Of a stretch of DNA of 64,000 nt, positions 33,861 through 46,520 are shown one piece after another. Within the stretch, counting starts at the first letter, position 1; the number at the start of each line of letters is the position of its first letter. A program made the translations under genes and the position numbers. This DNA comes from Zingiber officinale. Taxonomy: Eukaryota > Streptophyta > Magnoliopsida > Zingiberales > Zingiberaceae. The notes under the pieces are model-generated. The model was not told the DNA's origin. It ran no database searches and saw nothing but the letters and a program-made list of their open reading frames with translations. The DNA is taken from assembly GCF_018446385.1 (NCBI RefSeq), contig NC_055986.1:25778302-25842301 (forward strand), written 5' to 3'.

Positions 33861-36800
33861 ATGGCGTTGAAGGCGTCCTTGAGCTTTGCGCCACCGTCGT
33901 CATCGTCCTCTCCGTACCGAGCAGCTCCCTCGCGGCGGGTTCTTTTGGCCACCAGAACGCTGAGGAACTCTTTCGTTAGCGGAGGAGGTGCGTTAAGTTA
34001 ATCAAACTATCTACCTTACTATCATTTGGGGTTCTTTTGTGAACTTTCTGATATGTTATTCTCTTTATTCGCTTGTCTCCGGACGATTCATGGCCGAGTA
34101 CAGGAAATTTTGGTTCGTTGGTCCATAAATTAGGTTAAACTAGGAACGGCTAAGTCATGCCGCCTTGGATGATTTCAAAGGCCTATAATTTTGAGTGGTA
34201 AATAGCACCTCAAGCCGTGCTCCGTGAGGGTTCAAATTGAACCCTTCCAGGCGATATGGTGTGTTTAAATTTTCAAAATGCCATTTAGAGTAGTTCAAAA
34301 GGGAACCAGCAGAAGCAAGGATGAAACCAAGTGGCTGTTCCTTGATATATGCAACATTCTTTGGGTTAACTAGAATTTGCTAAAATTTCTTCTTTGATAT
34401 GATCATTTAATATTTAATGTGATACCTGAACACATATTCAGAAAAGGACCGTTTTGATGCTGCATCCATAGAAGATAGATCTGCAACAAAATAGCTTGTC
34501 CTATCTTTCTTAGAAAAATATCAACAATGTTGACATGTTGTTGGTCACCCTTATAGATCCTTTTTATTCTTTTGCCGTGGGCTGTGAATTGTAACTATGT
34601 TTTCTAAGGATGAAGTCCATTGATTTTTTAGCAAGTAGGTAGTGTCAAAACTCTTGCAATTCTATTTCCCTGTCATTGTTTGAAGTTCATTCTAAATGCA
34701 CATTACTTTTTTATAGTAGCAGTTAAAGCTTACAAGACTCCTTGTTTCTTCCTATTGCTATAATAGTGGGCCAACTAAAAGCTACAGAAATACATTCATC
34801 TAGAGTTAAACCGCTAAAATGCCATCGATATGGTGGAGGTTCTCTCATTGTTCAGATGAATCTTTTCGATCGGTTAGCAAGGGTAGTCAAGGTCAAATTT
34901 ACTCTTACAGAATTTATTTCTTTTCTTGTGGTATTTTCTCTTTTGATTTCCCTTATAGAGCAGCCATTGGCTAACTTTGGCACTGTTGAAACATTTCAGT
35001 CATATGCAAATTCTATTTTGAGTTCTATGGAAGATCCAGAAAAAATTTTGGACCAAGCTGTTCTGGAAATGAATGATGATTTGACCAAGATGCGCCAAGC
35101 TACAGCACAGGTATTCCAGAATGTTTTTATTTGAAGTGCCCATGCTCTTATGCATATGACTGACTAAAATCTAGAGTTCCTTCTAGGTGCTGGCTTGCAT
35201 AATCATTCGTATGTTCATGGATTATGTTGCACATACTCCATATCATCTGATGGAGAACTATAAAAAAGAATTCCTAGGAGACCTTATATTATGCAAAAAA
35301 GAAACATTGCTATCGGTATTATTATGGGGGATGTATGTTTATTAGAAATGGAAATGTCAAAACAAATAGCACTTACAACTTTTAGGCTGTCATTTGCAAT
35401 AAAACTTTCTTGTTACTGCAAGGGAACACCTATCTGCAACTTGTCTCTCCCTACTTGCACTAAGTCATATTTTCTAAGTCGTGTGCCCTGTTGCACCCAC
35501 ATATGCTTCGTAGGTTTTTGCACTATGACGAGTTTTTCTCGGTTGTATATAATAGTGAATATTCCACTAGACATCTTCACCTTTTCTTGGTAAGATTCCT
35601 GCGCTATATCAACATCTGGCTGCAAGAACAGGTATATGTGGTTTATGAGTTAGAATCACTATTCTTCCTTAGAGTACTCTTTGCTTTTTGGATGTTCAAG
35701 GTACTAGCATCACAGAAACGGCTAGAGAACAAGTATAAAGCTGCTCAGCTGGCATCGGATGAATGGTAGTACTGGTGTCTCAACTGGATATGCAACAAAT
35801 GCTACAGCAAAGATTAACCCCATTGATTATTTCTCTCTCTCTAAATGCAGGTACAGGAAGGCTCAGCTTGCTCTGGGAAGAGGAGATGAGGACCTTGCAC
35901 GCGAGGCTCTCAAGAGGAGGAAATCTTATGCTGTAGGTATCTTCAGGATGCTTTTCACATTTTTCATTGTAGTTATGCTTGATTATTCATTAGAATAATT
36001 GATATGGTGTTTAACTATTAATTTCCGCTACTCGTTTGAAGCTGCTTTATTTTTCTTCATATTTATTTTTTGCTTCTTGTTCTTTGATAGAATGAGTATT
36101 TAGGATCATACAATTTGGTTGATGTTTTTTTTATGTATAGTTTTTTGGTGTTGGAGAAACATTAGTCTGAAGCTGAGCTTCTGGTTTAATGATCTGTTGT
36201 TTGTACTCAGAATCTTGTTCTTCTAAGTGCTTATTTGTGTGAGCAAGTTGCTTAAAGAGGATTCTTGTCCTTGGAGGAATTTTTGTTCTTAGTTCTTAAA
36301 AAGAAACAAATTGAGCAACTTATATACAATTCACTTCATGTTTATTTGACCATGATTCTATATATTAAAGGTTGGAAAATCATATTGCATACAAAAATTC
36401 AGTAAATTGAAATTGCTCCCAAATCTTATGGAGCAAATGCACTGGCATTGCATGCTATGGGGCATTTCTTCATTTCTTCTCATGTTGATGCAAACATCAG
36501 ACACTTTTAGGTTGAAGTTTTTACTGTTTCCTTCTATCGGATATTTGAACTTATTTTGAATGATATTACATCTTCAAATAAGCAAGGCTCCCATTTTAAC
36601 TGTATTGAATGATAAATGATACCTGAAACCAAACTTCATGCTAAACTTGTGGATGTTCTGGCTGTTTTGTCTCCTTTTGAGAACATACTAAGCCATTTGA
36701 TCCAGTGTCTAACTGTACAAAAATGTTCAATTAGTATTGCAATTCTCATGGATCTCCTTGCTATTTTACGTTCCTGATTCTCTTTATTTTAATTAATTTC

Positions 36801-38632
36801 AGGACAGTGCAAACTCTTTAAAAGCTCAGCTGGATCAACAGAAAACTGTGGTTGACAATCTTGTCTCCAATACTAAGGTCTATTCTTGTTAGATTATATC
36901 TATTCAAGTAAATACAATTATATCATGCATTTGTTCCTCTGCATGTGCTTCACAAAGTTTTACTCATTTCACATATGCAACGTTATGACACTGAAATATG
37001 TTTTCTGCATTTTTTCTTCTGTAGCTTTTAGAGAGCAAGATACAGGAGGCCAGGTCAAAGAAAGACACTCTGAAAGCTCGTGCACAATCTGCAAAGTCTG
37101 TACTTTATTTATTATAACAAGAGAACATTCTATTACATGTATGTTTTGTGATGATGCTAAGTCTGTGGTTTTACTTTGCTAGAACTGCAACAAAAGTTAG
37201 TGAAATGTTGGGGAATGTCAATACAAGTAGTGCTCTTTCAGCATTTGAAAAGATGGAGGAAAAAGGTCAGTTAATTTTGACTCTGAAAGCAATAATTTGA
37301 CTCATGCGTTGGGGATTTACTGTGTAAGATCATGTTCTAGCATTCTGTCTTGCTGTAAACTAAAATGCATCATTCTTGGGGATTTCCTGTCACGTTCCAA
37401 ATTATGTTGCTTACACTCACATCTTTATACTGTAATGGTTAATCATAATGTTCATTTTGCCTAGTGAAATCTCATATTTTATTCTGTCTTGAAAGTAGAA
37501 AGTCTTCTTTTTCCACGAGTACTTAGGTTAACTTGTGAATTTTGTTTAATATGGTGATAGTTTACATATAGTATGTTCAATTTAAGACTAGGATGTGCAA
37601 AAGTACTCATCTGAAGTTTATTATTGAAATGTTTGCTCTTTGCAGTATTGGCTATGGAATCCCAAGCAGAGGCACTTAATCAGTTGACAACTGATGATCT
37701 AGAAGGAAAGGTAGAAAACATTTATGTTCTTGCAGGCAAAATTGTTTTGATGCTTTAACACGCAGTATTTGCCTTTTGCAGTTCGCACTGCTTGAGAGCT
37801 CATCAGTAGATGATGATCTTGCAACGTTGAAGAAGGAATTGTCAGGGAGATCCATGGTAAAATTTCTCGTGTCATCTGCCATAGTAACCCTCTGATTAGG
37901 GGTGTCAATTCGGTCAGATTTGAGTTGGGTCAATTTATATTTTAAATCTCAATCTGAATCTGAATTCAACCTGAAACCTGACAAGAAAAATTCGATTTAA
38001 AATGATTTTTTTTTGACTAATTTTCTTATAATTCTTTTATTTCAATATTCCATCATTATCATACTAACATACATTAATATACATAAAAACATCTTAATTT
38101 TTAAAATAAAATTTGATTTAATCTCAAAAAATCCATAAAATCCTAAATTCAGATCAACCTGAAATCCGGCCCGAAACCTTCCAATCCGAATTTGAAAATT
38201 TTCAATCCGAATTTGATTTTTTTTCTAATCGATTCGGATCATCAGGTTGTGTTTATTTTTGACACCCCTACTTTGATAAAGATTTCAGCTATCAGTTTTT
38301 TATCTGGTTGTTTTTTTTCAAAGAAAGTATTTTATTTTACGTTTGTGATGCATGAGTTGTGATAATGGCATTACCATATTTTGTTACTTTTGGCGTGAGT
38401 CTTTCGCAGCTTCATTTACTTCTGACGCTACCAGCATCAGTCGGCGTGAAATTTGAATATGTGATTGAGGAATAGTTAACTTGCCCATTAATATGAATTC
38501 ACGTCTCTGCAGAAAGGGGAGCTCCCTGCCGGTAGAACTGCTGCTAGCAGCTCAAATGTCTCTTCAGCTTTTGGTGACATGGACATCGAGAGGGAGCTCA
38601 ATGAACTAAGAAAAAAAGCCAATGAGTACTAG
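33861..38632 (+). CDS. VIPP1: VIPP1 / IM30, chloroplast membrane-associated 30 kDa protein
   Basis: This PspA/IM30 (ESCRT-III-like) family protein acts at the inner envelope and thylakoid in membrane maintenance and thylakoid formation (established for the family). Eleven GT-AG exons are read: 33861-33987, 34767-34891, 35000-35110, 35701-35765, 35851-35932, 36803-36877, 37025-37095, 37183-37265, 37646-37710, 37782-37856 and 38513-38632. Phases agree throughout and give 332 residues, close to the Arabidopsis protein. Residues 1 to about 60 are Ser/Arg/Ala-rich, fitting a transit peptide. The amphipathic helix starts at [12 protein letters not shown] (73-84). The coiled-coil body includes [34 protein letters not shown] and [18 protein letters not shown]. 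The C-terminal extension that separates VIPP1 from bacterial PspA is present and ends [16 protein letters not shown]. The gene appears intact. Intron 10 carries a MITE. The next gene starts 771 bases downstream on the same strand. Confidence 0.96.
37899..38268. mobile_element. MITE in VIPP1 intron 10
   Basis: A 370-bp AT-rich insertion with terminal inverted repeats GGGGTGTCAA...TTGACACCCC, flanked by TA on both sides (37897-37898 and 38269-38270). It contains several copies of CAATCTGAAT / CAATCCGAAT-like words. There is no coding capacity. The TA flanks suggest a Tc1/mariner-type mobiliser, but the ends are not classical Stowaway ends. Confidence 0.7.
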
Positions 38633-39156
38633 TCTACGCATCACTCATCCAAAAATTTACTTGTTGCATTGAATTGAGACTGCAATTAGAGGAATATTAT
38701 AACGCTTCATCGGTGCAACTGATCCTAGTTGCTGGAGTTGCCTTTTCTGCCCTTTGCATTATTAATTAGGGTGCTCGAGGAGCAACATTCTAGGGCATCT
38801 TTGTCTAGCAAATTTTCACTTCTGCTGCTGTTGTATATGTTTGTGGTTACATATTTTCATAATGCCTTGTTATCTGTAAGTCGAAGGTGTTTTTGTCATG
38901 TGGATGGTGTCATGTGGAAGGTGCTGGTCAGTTTCCATAGCGAAATCTTTGGTTTCATAATAGAATTGACAAGTAACATAATAATTCTTCTTGAGGAATG
39001 GAATATGGAGCAATGAGATTGTTACACGACCTTTTAAAAGAAAAATAGTTGATGGAATAACAATTTCCATTCAAGTATTTTTGAATTTGAGACGAGCACC
39101 TACAGAGAATTTGGCATATCAAATTGATAAAATTTGGTATTCGTTAATTTACATAA

Positions 39157-39186
39157 TTTTATTTTATTTTATTTTATTTTTATTTT
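39157..39186. repeat. (ATTTT)n microsatellite
   Basis: About six units of ATTTT between VIPP1 and NTH1. Confidence 0.8.
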
Positions 39187-39403
39187 AATAATTTTAAAAC
39201 CATCAAAAGAAAAGAAGTTTTTTTTGTGATTTGTTCAGGAAATACGACTGAAAAACAAATGGAAAAAAATCCAACAAATTAGAATGTTCACAAAACAAAA
39301 TTCTAGTAATCAACTGGGGGTTTGATAATTAGTAAAACGAGTACGTGACATACAGTGCGATCGTTTATATGTACTCAACGATTGTCACCGTACAAGCAAC
39401 TAA

Positions 39404-42400
39404 ATGCCGCTTCCACTCGCAAGAGTTTCATTCCCTCCGTTTTCTACTCACCTTAAAACCCTAAGGATGTCGATCACCAGGCGTTCCTCCCGATCCTGCT
39501 CTTTCGACGCCGAAAGCAACAACTCGGAGCCCAATCCAGGTGCTTGTTCGCGATCCCCTTCTTCAAAGGCCTTCTTTGTCGCATTTTTTCTTTTTAATTA
39601 ATTTATTTATATTATCGTGGATGCGTTTGTACTTTTATGATGCCAGATCAAAAACTTTCATTGGTTTCATCCAAACATTATACGCGCGGTTAGGTTAAAA
39701 ACGGAAGCTTTTCCTTCTCCTTTCAGGTTCCGAGTCTTCTGCTGATGTATCTCGTGAAAGCAGTCGTGTTTATGTGAGGAGGAAGAAAACTAAAATGGTT
39801 GTTGACGTCGATGGGGAGAAAATAATGGAAGAAATTGCTGGTAGAAAAGTAAGGATCCCTGCTGCCCGATGTAAATGTGTAATTACTTTTAGTTGGTCTT
39901 TATTAGTACATATTATTCTCAGTTCAATAGGTAATCTTTCGTACACACTTTAATTTTATTAGCTGATATTTGCTTGTTAAACCAGTTTCCAACTGCGGAA
40001 AATTAGGTGCCCATCAGTGGCTAAATGGGGGAAAGGACGATATGAACACTTTTTTTACTTTAAAAAATTTTGCTATGTTCTATAGTTTACTCGGTAGAAT
40101 GATTGAGATTATAGTGTGAGGAGGGATAGAGGGACAAAAAAACATTTTACTTGTAGTCAACCTCAAATATTTTGAACATGATTGTCATTGCCCATGGTGG
40201 TGGTGGTGTCCAAATATTGGTTATTATGTTTCTAGCCTTTAGCACTTTTTTTTGAGTAACTAATCATTGTGGTGGGAATTTATCTTGCAGGTGAGTGGCA
40301 TGATTGACATTGAAGATTTTGCTTATGATAAGTTCAACCAATCTGCAACTTCCAGTAAGCCCTACTCTATTGTCAAATCATACTATATGTAGCTTCAGCA
40401 TTACACAAACTTTAGAATTATGGACCAATTACTTGTACCTTGCCTGTTGGCATGACAAATCATGAAAACGGAAGATCTCTATTGGTTAAATCATTAAACA
40501 TGAGCCATCTTGCATACTGGAAACTAAATGATATTATTTTCCTGTAAAGGGAAAATGAAATAAAGTTTTTTTTCCACTTTATTGCAAGTTCATACATTGC
40601 TCATTACATTTTCTCGTTGTCTGCCTGGTTATTTTGTTTTCCTTCTACTAATCTATAATAAGTCAATGGGATGCTGCAGGTGATGTTAAGCAGATTTCTC
40701 CTTTGTCTGCTAAGAAGAGGGAAAAAGTTCACCTATCCATCAAACAGAAAGGTAATTAGAAAGCAGCATATATTTGGTTAGGAAAAAAAAAGGTCAAGAT
40801 TCAACACTTGTACTGACATATTAAGAATATGCCTTACTTTCTAAATCTGTTCATTCAAAAATGATTCTGACATAATAAGAATATGACTTACTTTCTCAAT
40901 CTGTTCATTCAAAAATGATTATAGCTAAGAAAAGGCTAGGAAAAAAAGTAAACTAAATCTTATTTCTTTATATAGCCAACGTGCCAGCAAATTGGGAAGA
41001 AATTTTTGATGGGATAATGAAGATGAGATCAGCAGGGGATGCTCCGGTAGACACTATGGGATGTGAAAAGGCAGGCATATTGTTGCCGCCTAAGGTAACT
41101 AACTTGAAAACAATCTCTCTTTCATCTGCTCTCCTTTTTGAATATCTCGAAGATAGGCGATGTATCTTGCTGAGTTTTATTAGGCTAATATCATGACAGT
41201 GATACATATTGATCATGGAGAAACAGTCAAGTCATGAATTTTAAACATGTAGGTTTTGACAATTTAGTTCCAGGATTTTCCTTTTCATTCTTTGCGAGGT
41301 GGGAAATATATTAATGGCGTAACGAGCTTTTGTAGTGGTCATGGTATTTGGGATAGTCATGTCAAAGATGTAATAGATGTTTGCCAATTATCTGATCAGT
41401 GGATATATTAGTTATTGAAAAACAATCTCTATATGGAAAAAAATAGATAGTAGTATTACTTGTAACCATATTACTAGTGTTATCAGTGTATTAACTTTTA
41501 AATTTTAAACTTCTAATGTTATAACAAAATTAGCAGGATTGTATAAATATAGATAAGTTATTTCAGCATTTATAAATTATTATAGTAGTAACACTATTAG
41601 TTTATTACTACAATTTTAATATTTATTAGATGTTTTATTTGTGGTCACTTGCAGATACCCCCATATGTACCCTAACCCTACCCCTTTAAATTGGGTACCC
41701 TATAGGTACCCAGTTAAGTGGTTATCCAGTGTCATTCTTAGGTGGATGACTTTGACCATATTGAGCTTCACGGTGAATCCAAGAAGATCCATATGCAAAG
41801 GGTGCAAAGACCTCATCTTGAAGTGTGTTTCACCTGAGACTGTCGAACTTTGTCCTAATATCCTGCCTGAATCGGTTGCATCCAGCTCATGTGACTGGGA
41901 TTATCCTCCTTCATTACAATTAATGGCACAGGGTATATTTTGCAATGAAATCAAAACAATTAGATCCTATCTTTGAGTGTCTTCTCGCCTTCGATTATAG
42001 TTTCATGCATCTATACTTAGTTGAATTTGAATTTTATAGGACTTATGTAGTGCTCGTTACATATATGCATACCTAGTCTTTTAGCTGTGCCATATGTTAT
42101 TTGTACAAGGATGGTCACAAACTATTACTTCCACTCTTCTTATGTGCTCATATGAAATGAATTTGAAAAACATACAAGTAATATTTCGTTTTTTTGCACT
42201 GTTATTCTGAAAACTTTAATGATTATACTGTAACAGAATTTATTTTCCATTTTTTAAATTTTATAATATGACATTGCACCCACGTATGAGAAATTGTAGC
42301 TCCCCATTGATTTTGCCTTCTTTCAAAGGATAAGGAATCTAGGTCAAGAATAAAATTCTGGTCCAGTTCAAGAAAAGATATGAACTTGCTATGTTTCAAG

Positions 42401-45400
42401 TTAAAACCCTATATCTGATGTTCCCTCAAATCTGCTTAATGCATCAATTATACACCACAATCCTTGAATATATTTTCATATCTTTGTTACATATTGTGTG
42501 ACAGTACAATACTATTCTATAATTTTGAAGCCAATAAAGTAGTGAAAATTATGGAAATTAAATTTGTGAACCTGGATGACTGATCTATGAGCTTCAAATT
42601 GTTGACTATTTACATGTTTAGTTCACCTACAATTATCTTCTGTTCCTTATTAAGTTGGGCCTACATAGCATTAACCTAATAATTTTTCATATGTACGATA
42701 GTTATGTTTTATTTAATTATTATTTTATAATTTTATTTAATTATTATTTTATAATTTTATTATTATTATTTTTAAAACATGTTGCATTGTTCTAGCAAAC
42801 ACCTAGTGCCTAGGTCAATGTGTAGCATCTTAGTGCATCTGAAGCTCCTGGTACCATGTATTATTAAGAGTTAAACTTAGTATAACAAGATATACGGATG
42901 ACATTGTGGAAAAATATATGGAGCTCATCTATTTTGTCACTAGAATTTTTGCCATTGTTAATTGATATTATGAAAAATCAGGGAGAAGCAATTCATGTAT
43001 CTTGATGCATTCAAAGATAACTGGATGATGTTATTCTGTCTGATTTTATTGTGTGTTTAGAAAATGATGCAATTGAAATCATTTAAGATATTGGTGAGTC
43101 TAACTTATATGGATGATGCTCTGGGCTGGTTTATGAGTATCTGTAGGTTAATATTTTCTTGTTTGATCCTACCTAGCAATTGCTATCTAGAAAATGTATA
43201 TTTGCTTATATTTTGTTATGTAGTTGATTGATAACCTGCATTTATCAACTGCATTTTCAGCATCAAATCAGTTTGAGTTTTGTGAAGAAAATTTGAGACT
43301 ATGTTGACCTTCTATCAGGAACGAAGATTTGCAGTTTTGGTATCTTCTCTTCTATCAAGCCAAACGAAAGATGCAGTAACGAATGGTAAGTTATGCCATG
43401 AGTTTCACTAGGGGATTCATCAATTTCTTCCAGTGTCTTCTGATGTTTGTTACTTGATAATTGAACTAGGAGTTCAGGTGCAATAAAGCGTCTCTCGGAT
43501 AATGGATTACTCAATCCTGGAGCTCTTGTCAAAACTGATGAAGCTACAATTTCTAGCTTAATTTATCCTGTAGGTTCTTGGCTAACCTACCTAATTTTCA
43601 GTTCAGACCATTTACATTCTTTAACTTTGATTATAGAAGCCTAGAAGCTGTTGACAATTTGTTCCCATCAATTGCATCTGTAGATAAATTTGTAGAACCT
43701 ATGGAAACTTGTTTTTCCCCTCTTGTCCTTTGGCATATAATTGATTTTGGATGTGAAGAAGCCATTTTCTTTAATTATTGAGATACTAAAAATGAAGGGG
43801 AACCTTGGCACAATAGTAAAGTTGCTGCCATTTGACCTTGTGGTCATGGGTTTGAGTCGCGGAAACAACTTCTTGTAATGTAAGATAAGATTGCATACAA
43901 TAGGTCTAATGTGGTCTGATCCTTCTCCGAGACCTCACATTGGTGTGAGTTTTGTGCACCAGGCTATCATTTATTGAGATATTAAAAACATTATTCATTA
44001 TGAGAAACTTACTACTGTTTGTAACATTTTCAGTAGCAATCATCTTTCCTAATACTTTTCTTTTCCTTTTGCCAATGACCAATACTAATTATTGTAGTGA
44101 TTATTAAAGAAACTCTTATTTAGATGCGCCAAAGCCACTTTCTTGATCTCTAGTTTTAAAAGGCAGAGAAGACCAAGTTAAAACTGACTACCCCTTGTTT
44201 CATTGAAGTATTTACCTTAGAAACTCATAAATACCATCCAAAGTTTGCTCATAAGAACTTAGGGAAAAGTAATTTGGTTTATCTTTGAATTATAATAGTG
44301 CTGGACCTGGACTACAAGTCACACTTTAAAGACAACACTGTCTTGTTCATGGTTTCATATTTATTCTATTTGCTGGTTTGTCACTTGAATATCAACTAGA
44401 TTTGAAAAATAACATATAGTTTTTTTTGGGTTTATTTAGGTGGGTTTTTATTCCCGGAAGGCACATTACTTGAAAAAAGTTTCAGAGATTTGTCTAGAAA
44501 AGCATGAGGGAGACATCCCTTGTTCCTTAAACGAACTGCTTGCACTTCCTGGAATAGGCCCCAAAATGGCCCACCTGGTACTGTTGATTCTGACTTTCAA
44601 AGTGAAATTATTATTTCCCTTTTTCTTATGTTTTTTTGGATTAATAGATAATGAATGTTGGATGGAACGATGTTCAAGGGATATGTGTGGATACTCATGT
44701 GCATCGCATCTGTAATCGTCTAGGATGGGTTTCGCGTATTGGCACAATTGAGGTAATTATACGATATTTTGCATGGTAGAATTTAGTGACTAAAGTTAAA
44801 AAAAATTAGAAATGTAAAATGTAACAGTATGTACATCAATGTTATTCACCAGAAAACCTTGACTCCAGAAGAAACGAGAGTGTCTCTGGAGAAATGGCTA
44901 CCAAAGGATTTATGGGATCCAATTAACCCCCTGCTGGTATGATGTTTATAGTTTGTGATTAATGTCACTGATATTGACACACGCACTCTTAACTCTTGAT
45001 CATTCACAAGACAATCAATAGATAGGAGGACACGGCCTAGAATAAAATGCTAATCTCTGAGTTAAGAAAGACTTGATAAATTTACCGAATCAGGTTGGAC
45101 AACCTGCAGGTGCCTGAAAGTTGTTGCAAATTAAGGGGCTAAAGAAGTAGCCAGCTATGTGCCTATAGTCCTAATATGCTTGTACTAGTTTTTCTATTAT
45201 GAGCTTTGCCAATTTTGAATTTTCTCTTAGAAAAAATCTTATGGATTTCTTTATGAAATTGATTATCATTATTTTTATTAGATGCCACTTTTTTCTGTGA
45301 AGGACAGTCCTTGACTTGCTTAAGCATTTTTTTTTTTGGTTAAAAATGAGCAAATGGGGTTCACATAATAAGCTACTCTAGCTTTAATATTAGGAATATC

Positions 45401-46520
45401 TTCTATTGCAAATGAAATATGTATTCTGACTTAGTGATAATCATGAATCTGTAGCGATACAACTTTGACCAATGGGGTTAAGAAAGTCTTCTCACACTCA
45501 TATGTGAATTATATATCATTTTCTCATTCTAGATAATTTCTAGTACAATCAACTTTGCTGATTCTGTTCACCTAACATTTTTCTCCCTTTTTTTAGAAGT
45601 CATCCCGACTCATTCAACATGAGAAATGTGTTGAACACCTCCTTCAAACTTAAGCAGACTTGTGCAAATTTTCTGCAACTTGCAAATGTCGTATTAAAAG
45701 ACATTTGTTATTATTCATAATGCTTTGCTGATTTGTACCTCATTGCATCATCTGGACTGAAAAAACCTTTGCCATTTCAACTTGATGTTTTTTGCAAACA
45801 CATTTACATTTTTAATAATCAACGTGCTTCATACATGCCCACCATTTATGACAAGTTAAATAAATGTCTGATTATGTTTCTATAATCAGAAATGCCTAAG
45901 ATTTTACATAAGTAGCCAATTATAGTCTGGTCCCCGAAGCACTGAACTTGGTTTAATGTTTCCCTCGTTTCAAATCTGTTTTAGGAATGCAAGTGGTATA
46001 CAAGAAATTGTAGGAGAATTATCCTGAAAATAGCTAGAGAGTAACCTATCGTATAAATGCCAAGGGAAGTTGACCATTCCAGGTCTTGAACTCATTATCT
46101 TCTGCTTTATGATTCAATGATTAATGTATTCTATTTAATTATCCTCATATGCTTATGTTGTTTTGAAAGCTCTCGACTTATAAATTTATGGTCCCACAAG
46201 TTACTTTATGTTCTACTATGACACTATAATGTTGTTACAAAAATTTGACCAACTCTACACAGCTTGTCATTTTGACTTTATGACACCTTTTTTTTTTCTG
46301 TGATCCCAGATTTGGTTATGGTGGGAGCATGGAATACCTTTTCCTCCCTCTTACTTATCGGTGGAATCATTCTTGTGTCTTCTATCAGGTTGGATTTGGA
46401 CAAACCATATGCACTCCTGTCAGACCCCGATGTGGAACCTGTGGTATCAACAAGATCTGCCCTTCTGCTTTCAAGGAACAAGAAATTCCTAATGCCAAAG
46501 CTAAAAGATCAAAGAAATAG
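39404..46520 (+). CDS. NTH1: Endonuclease III homologue (bifunctional DNA glycosylase/AP lyase), NTH1-type
   Basis: A base-excision-repair enzyme that removes oxidised pyrimidines and cleaves abasic sites. Arabidopsis homologues are chloroplast-located. Eleven exons with consistent phases are read: 39404-39539, 39727-39848, 40291-40354, 40680-40751, 40976-41094, 43319-43385, 43478-43569, 44440-44577, 44648-44752, 44853-44936 and 46389-46520. They give 376 residues, near the usual plant length. The N-terminus ([21 protein letters not shown]) suits an organelle transit peptide. A second ATG at 39467 is an alternative start. The helix-hairpin-helix reads [11 protein letters not shown] (260-270) with catalytic Lys266. 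The catalytic Asp285 lies in [14 protein letters not shown]. The iron-sulphur motif CX6CX2CX5C uses Cys341, 348, 351 and 357. All key residues are present, so the gene looks functional. Introns 5 (2.2 kb) and 10 (1.45 kb) are long, and intron 7 holds an Au-SINE. Confidence 0.95.
41637..41976 (+). other. Coding-like segment inside NTH1 intron 5
   Basis: A 111-codon open frame (41641-41976) and, in another frame, a clean stretch [20 protein letters not shown] at about 41740-41800 stand out from the AT-rich intron. Base composition changes abruptly on both sides. I do not recognise a family. It may be a relic of a captured or inserted sequence. NTH1 exons 5 and 6 join perfectly without it. Confidence 0.3.
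42709..42776. repeat. AT-rich tandem repeat in NTH1 intron 5
   Basis: Two copies of a unit like TTATTTAATTATTATTTTATAA followed by an (ATT)n run. Confidence 0.7.
43793..43970 (+). mobile_element. Au-type SINE in NTH1 intron 7
   Basis: A tRNA-derived SINE of about 178 bp. It opens GGGGAACCTTGGCACAATAG, with a box A region (CTTGGCACAATAGTAAAG) and box B (GGGTTTGAGTCGC), and ends with the conserved AGTTTTGTGCACCAGGCTA. This matches the Au-SINE family known from many angiosperms. It is flanked by an imperfect duplication of about 18 bases, TTATTGAGATACTAAAAA (43775-43792) and TTATTGAGATATTAAAAA (43971-43988). One mismatch in the duplication suggests an old insertion. It lies in sense orientation within the intron. 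Confidence 0.92.

Noticed and set aside
36886-37182. Open frames over VIPP1 introns
   Set aside because: They read through splice sites. The exon chain explains the region.
43640-43790. Extra exon in NTH1 intron 7
   Set aside because: Exons 7 and 8 join in phase and match the family without it. The open frame is intronic chance.
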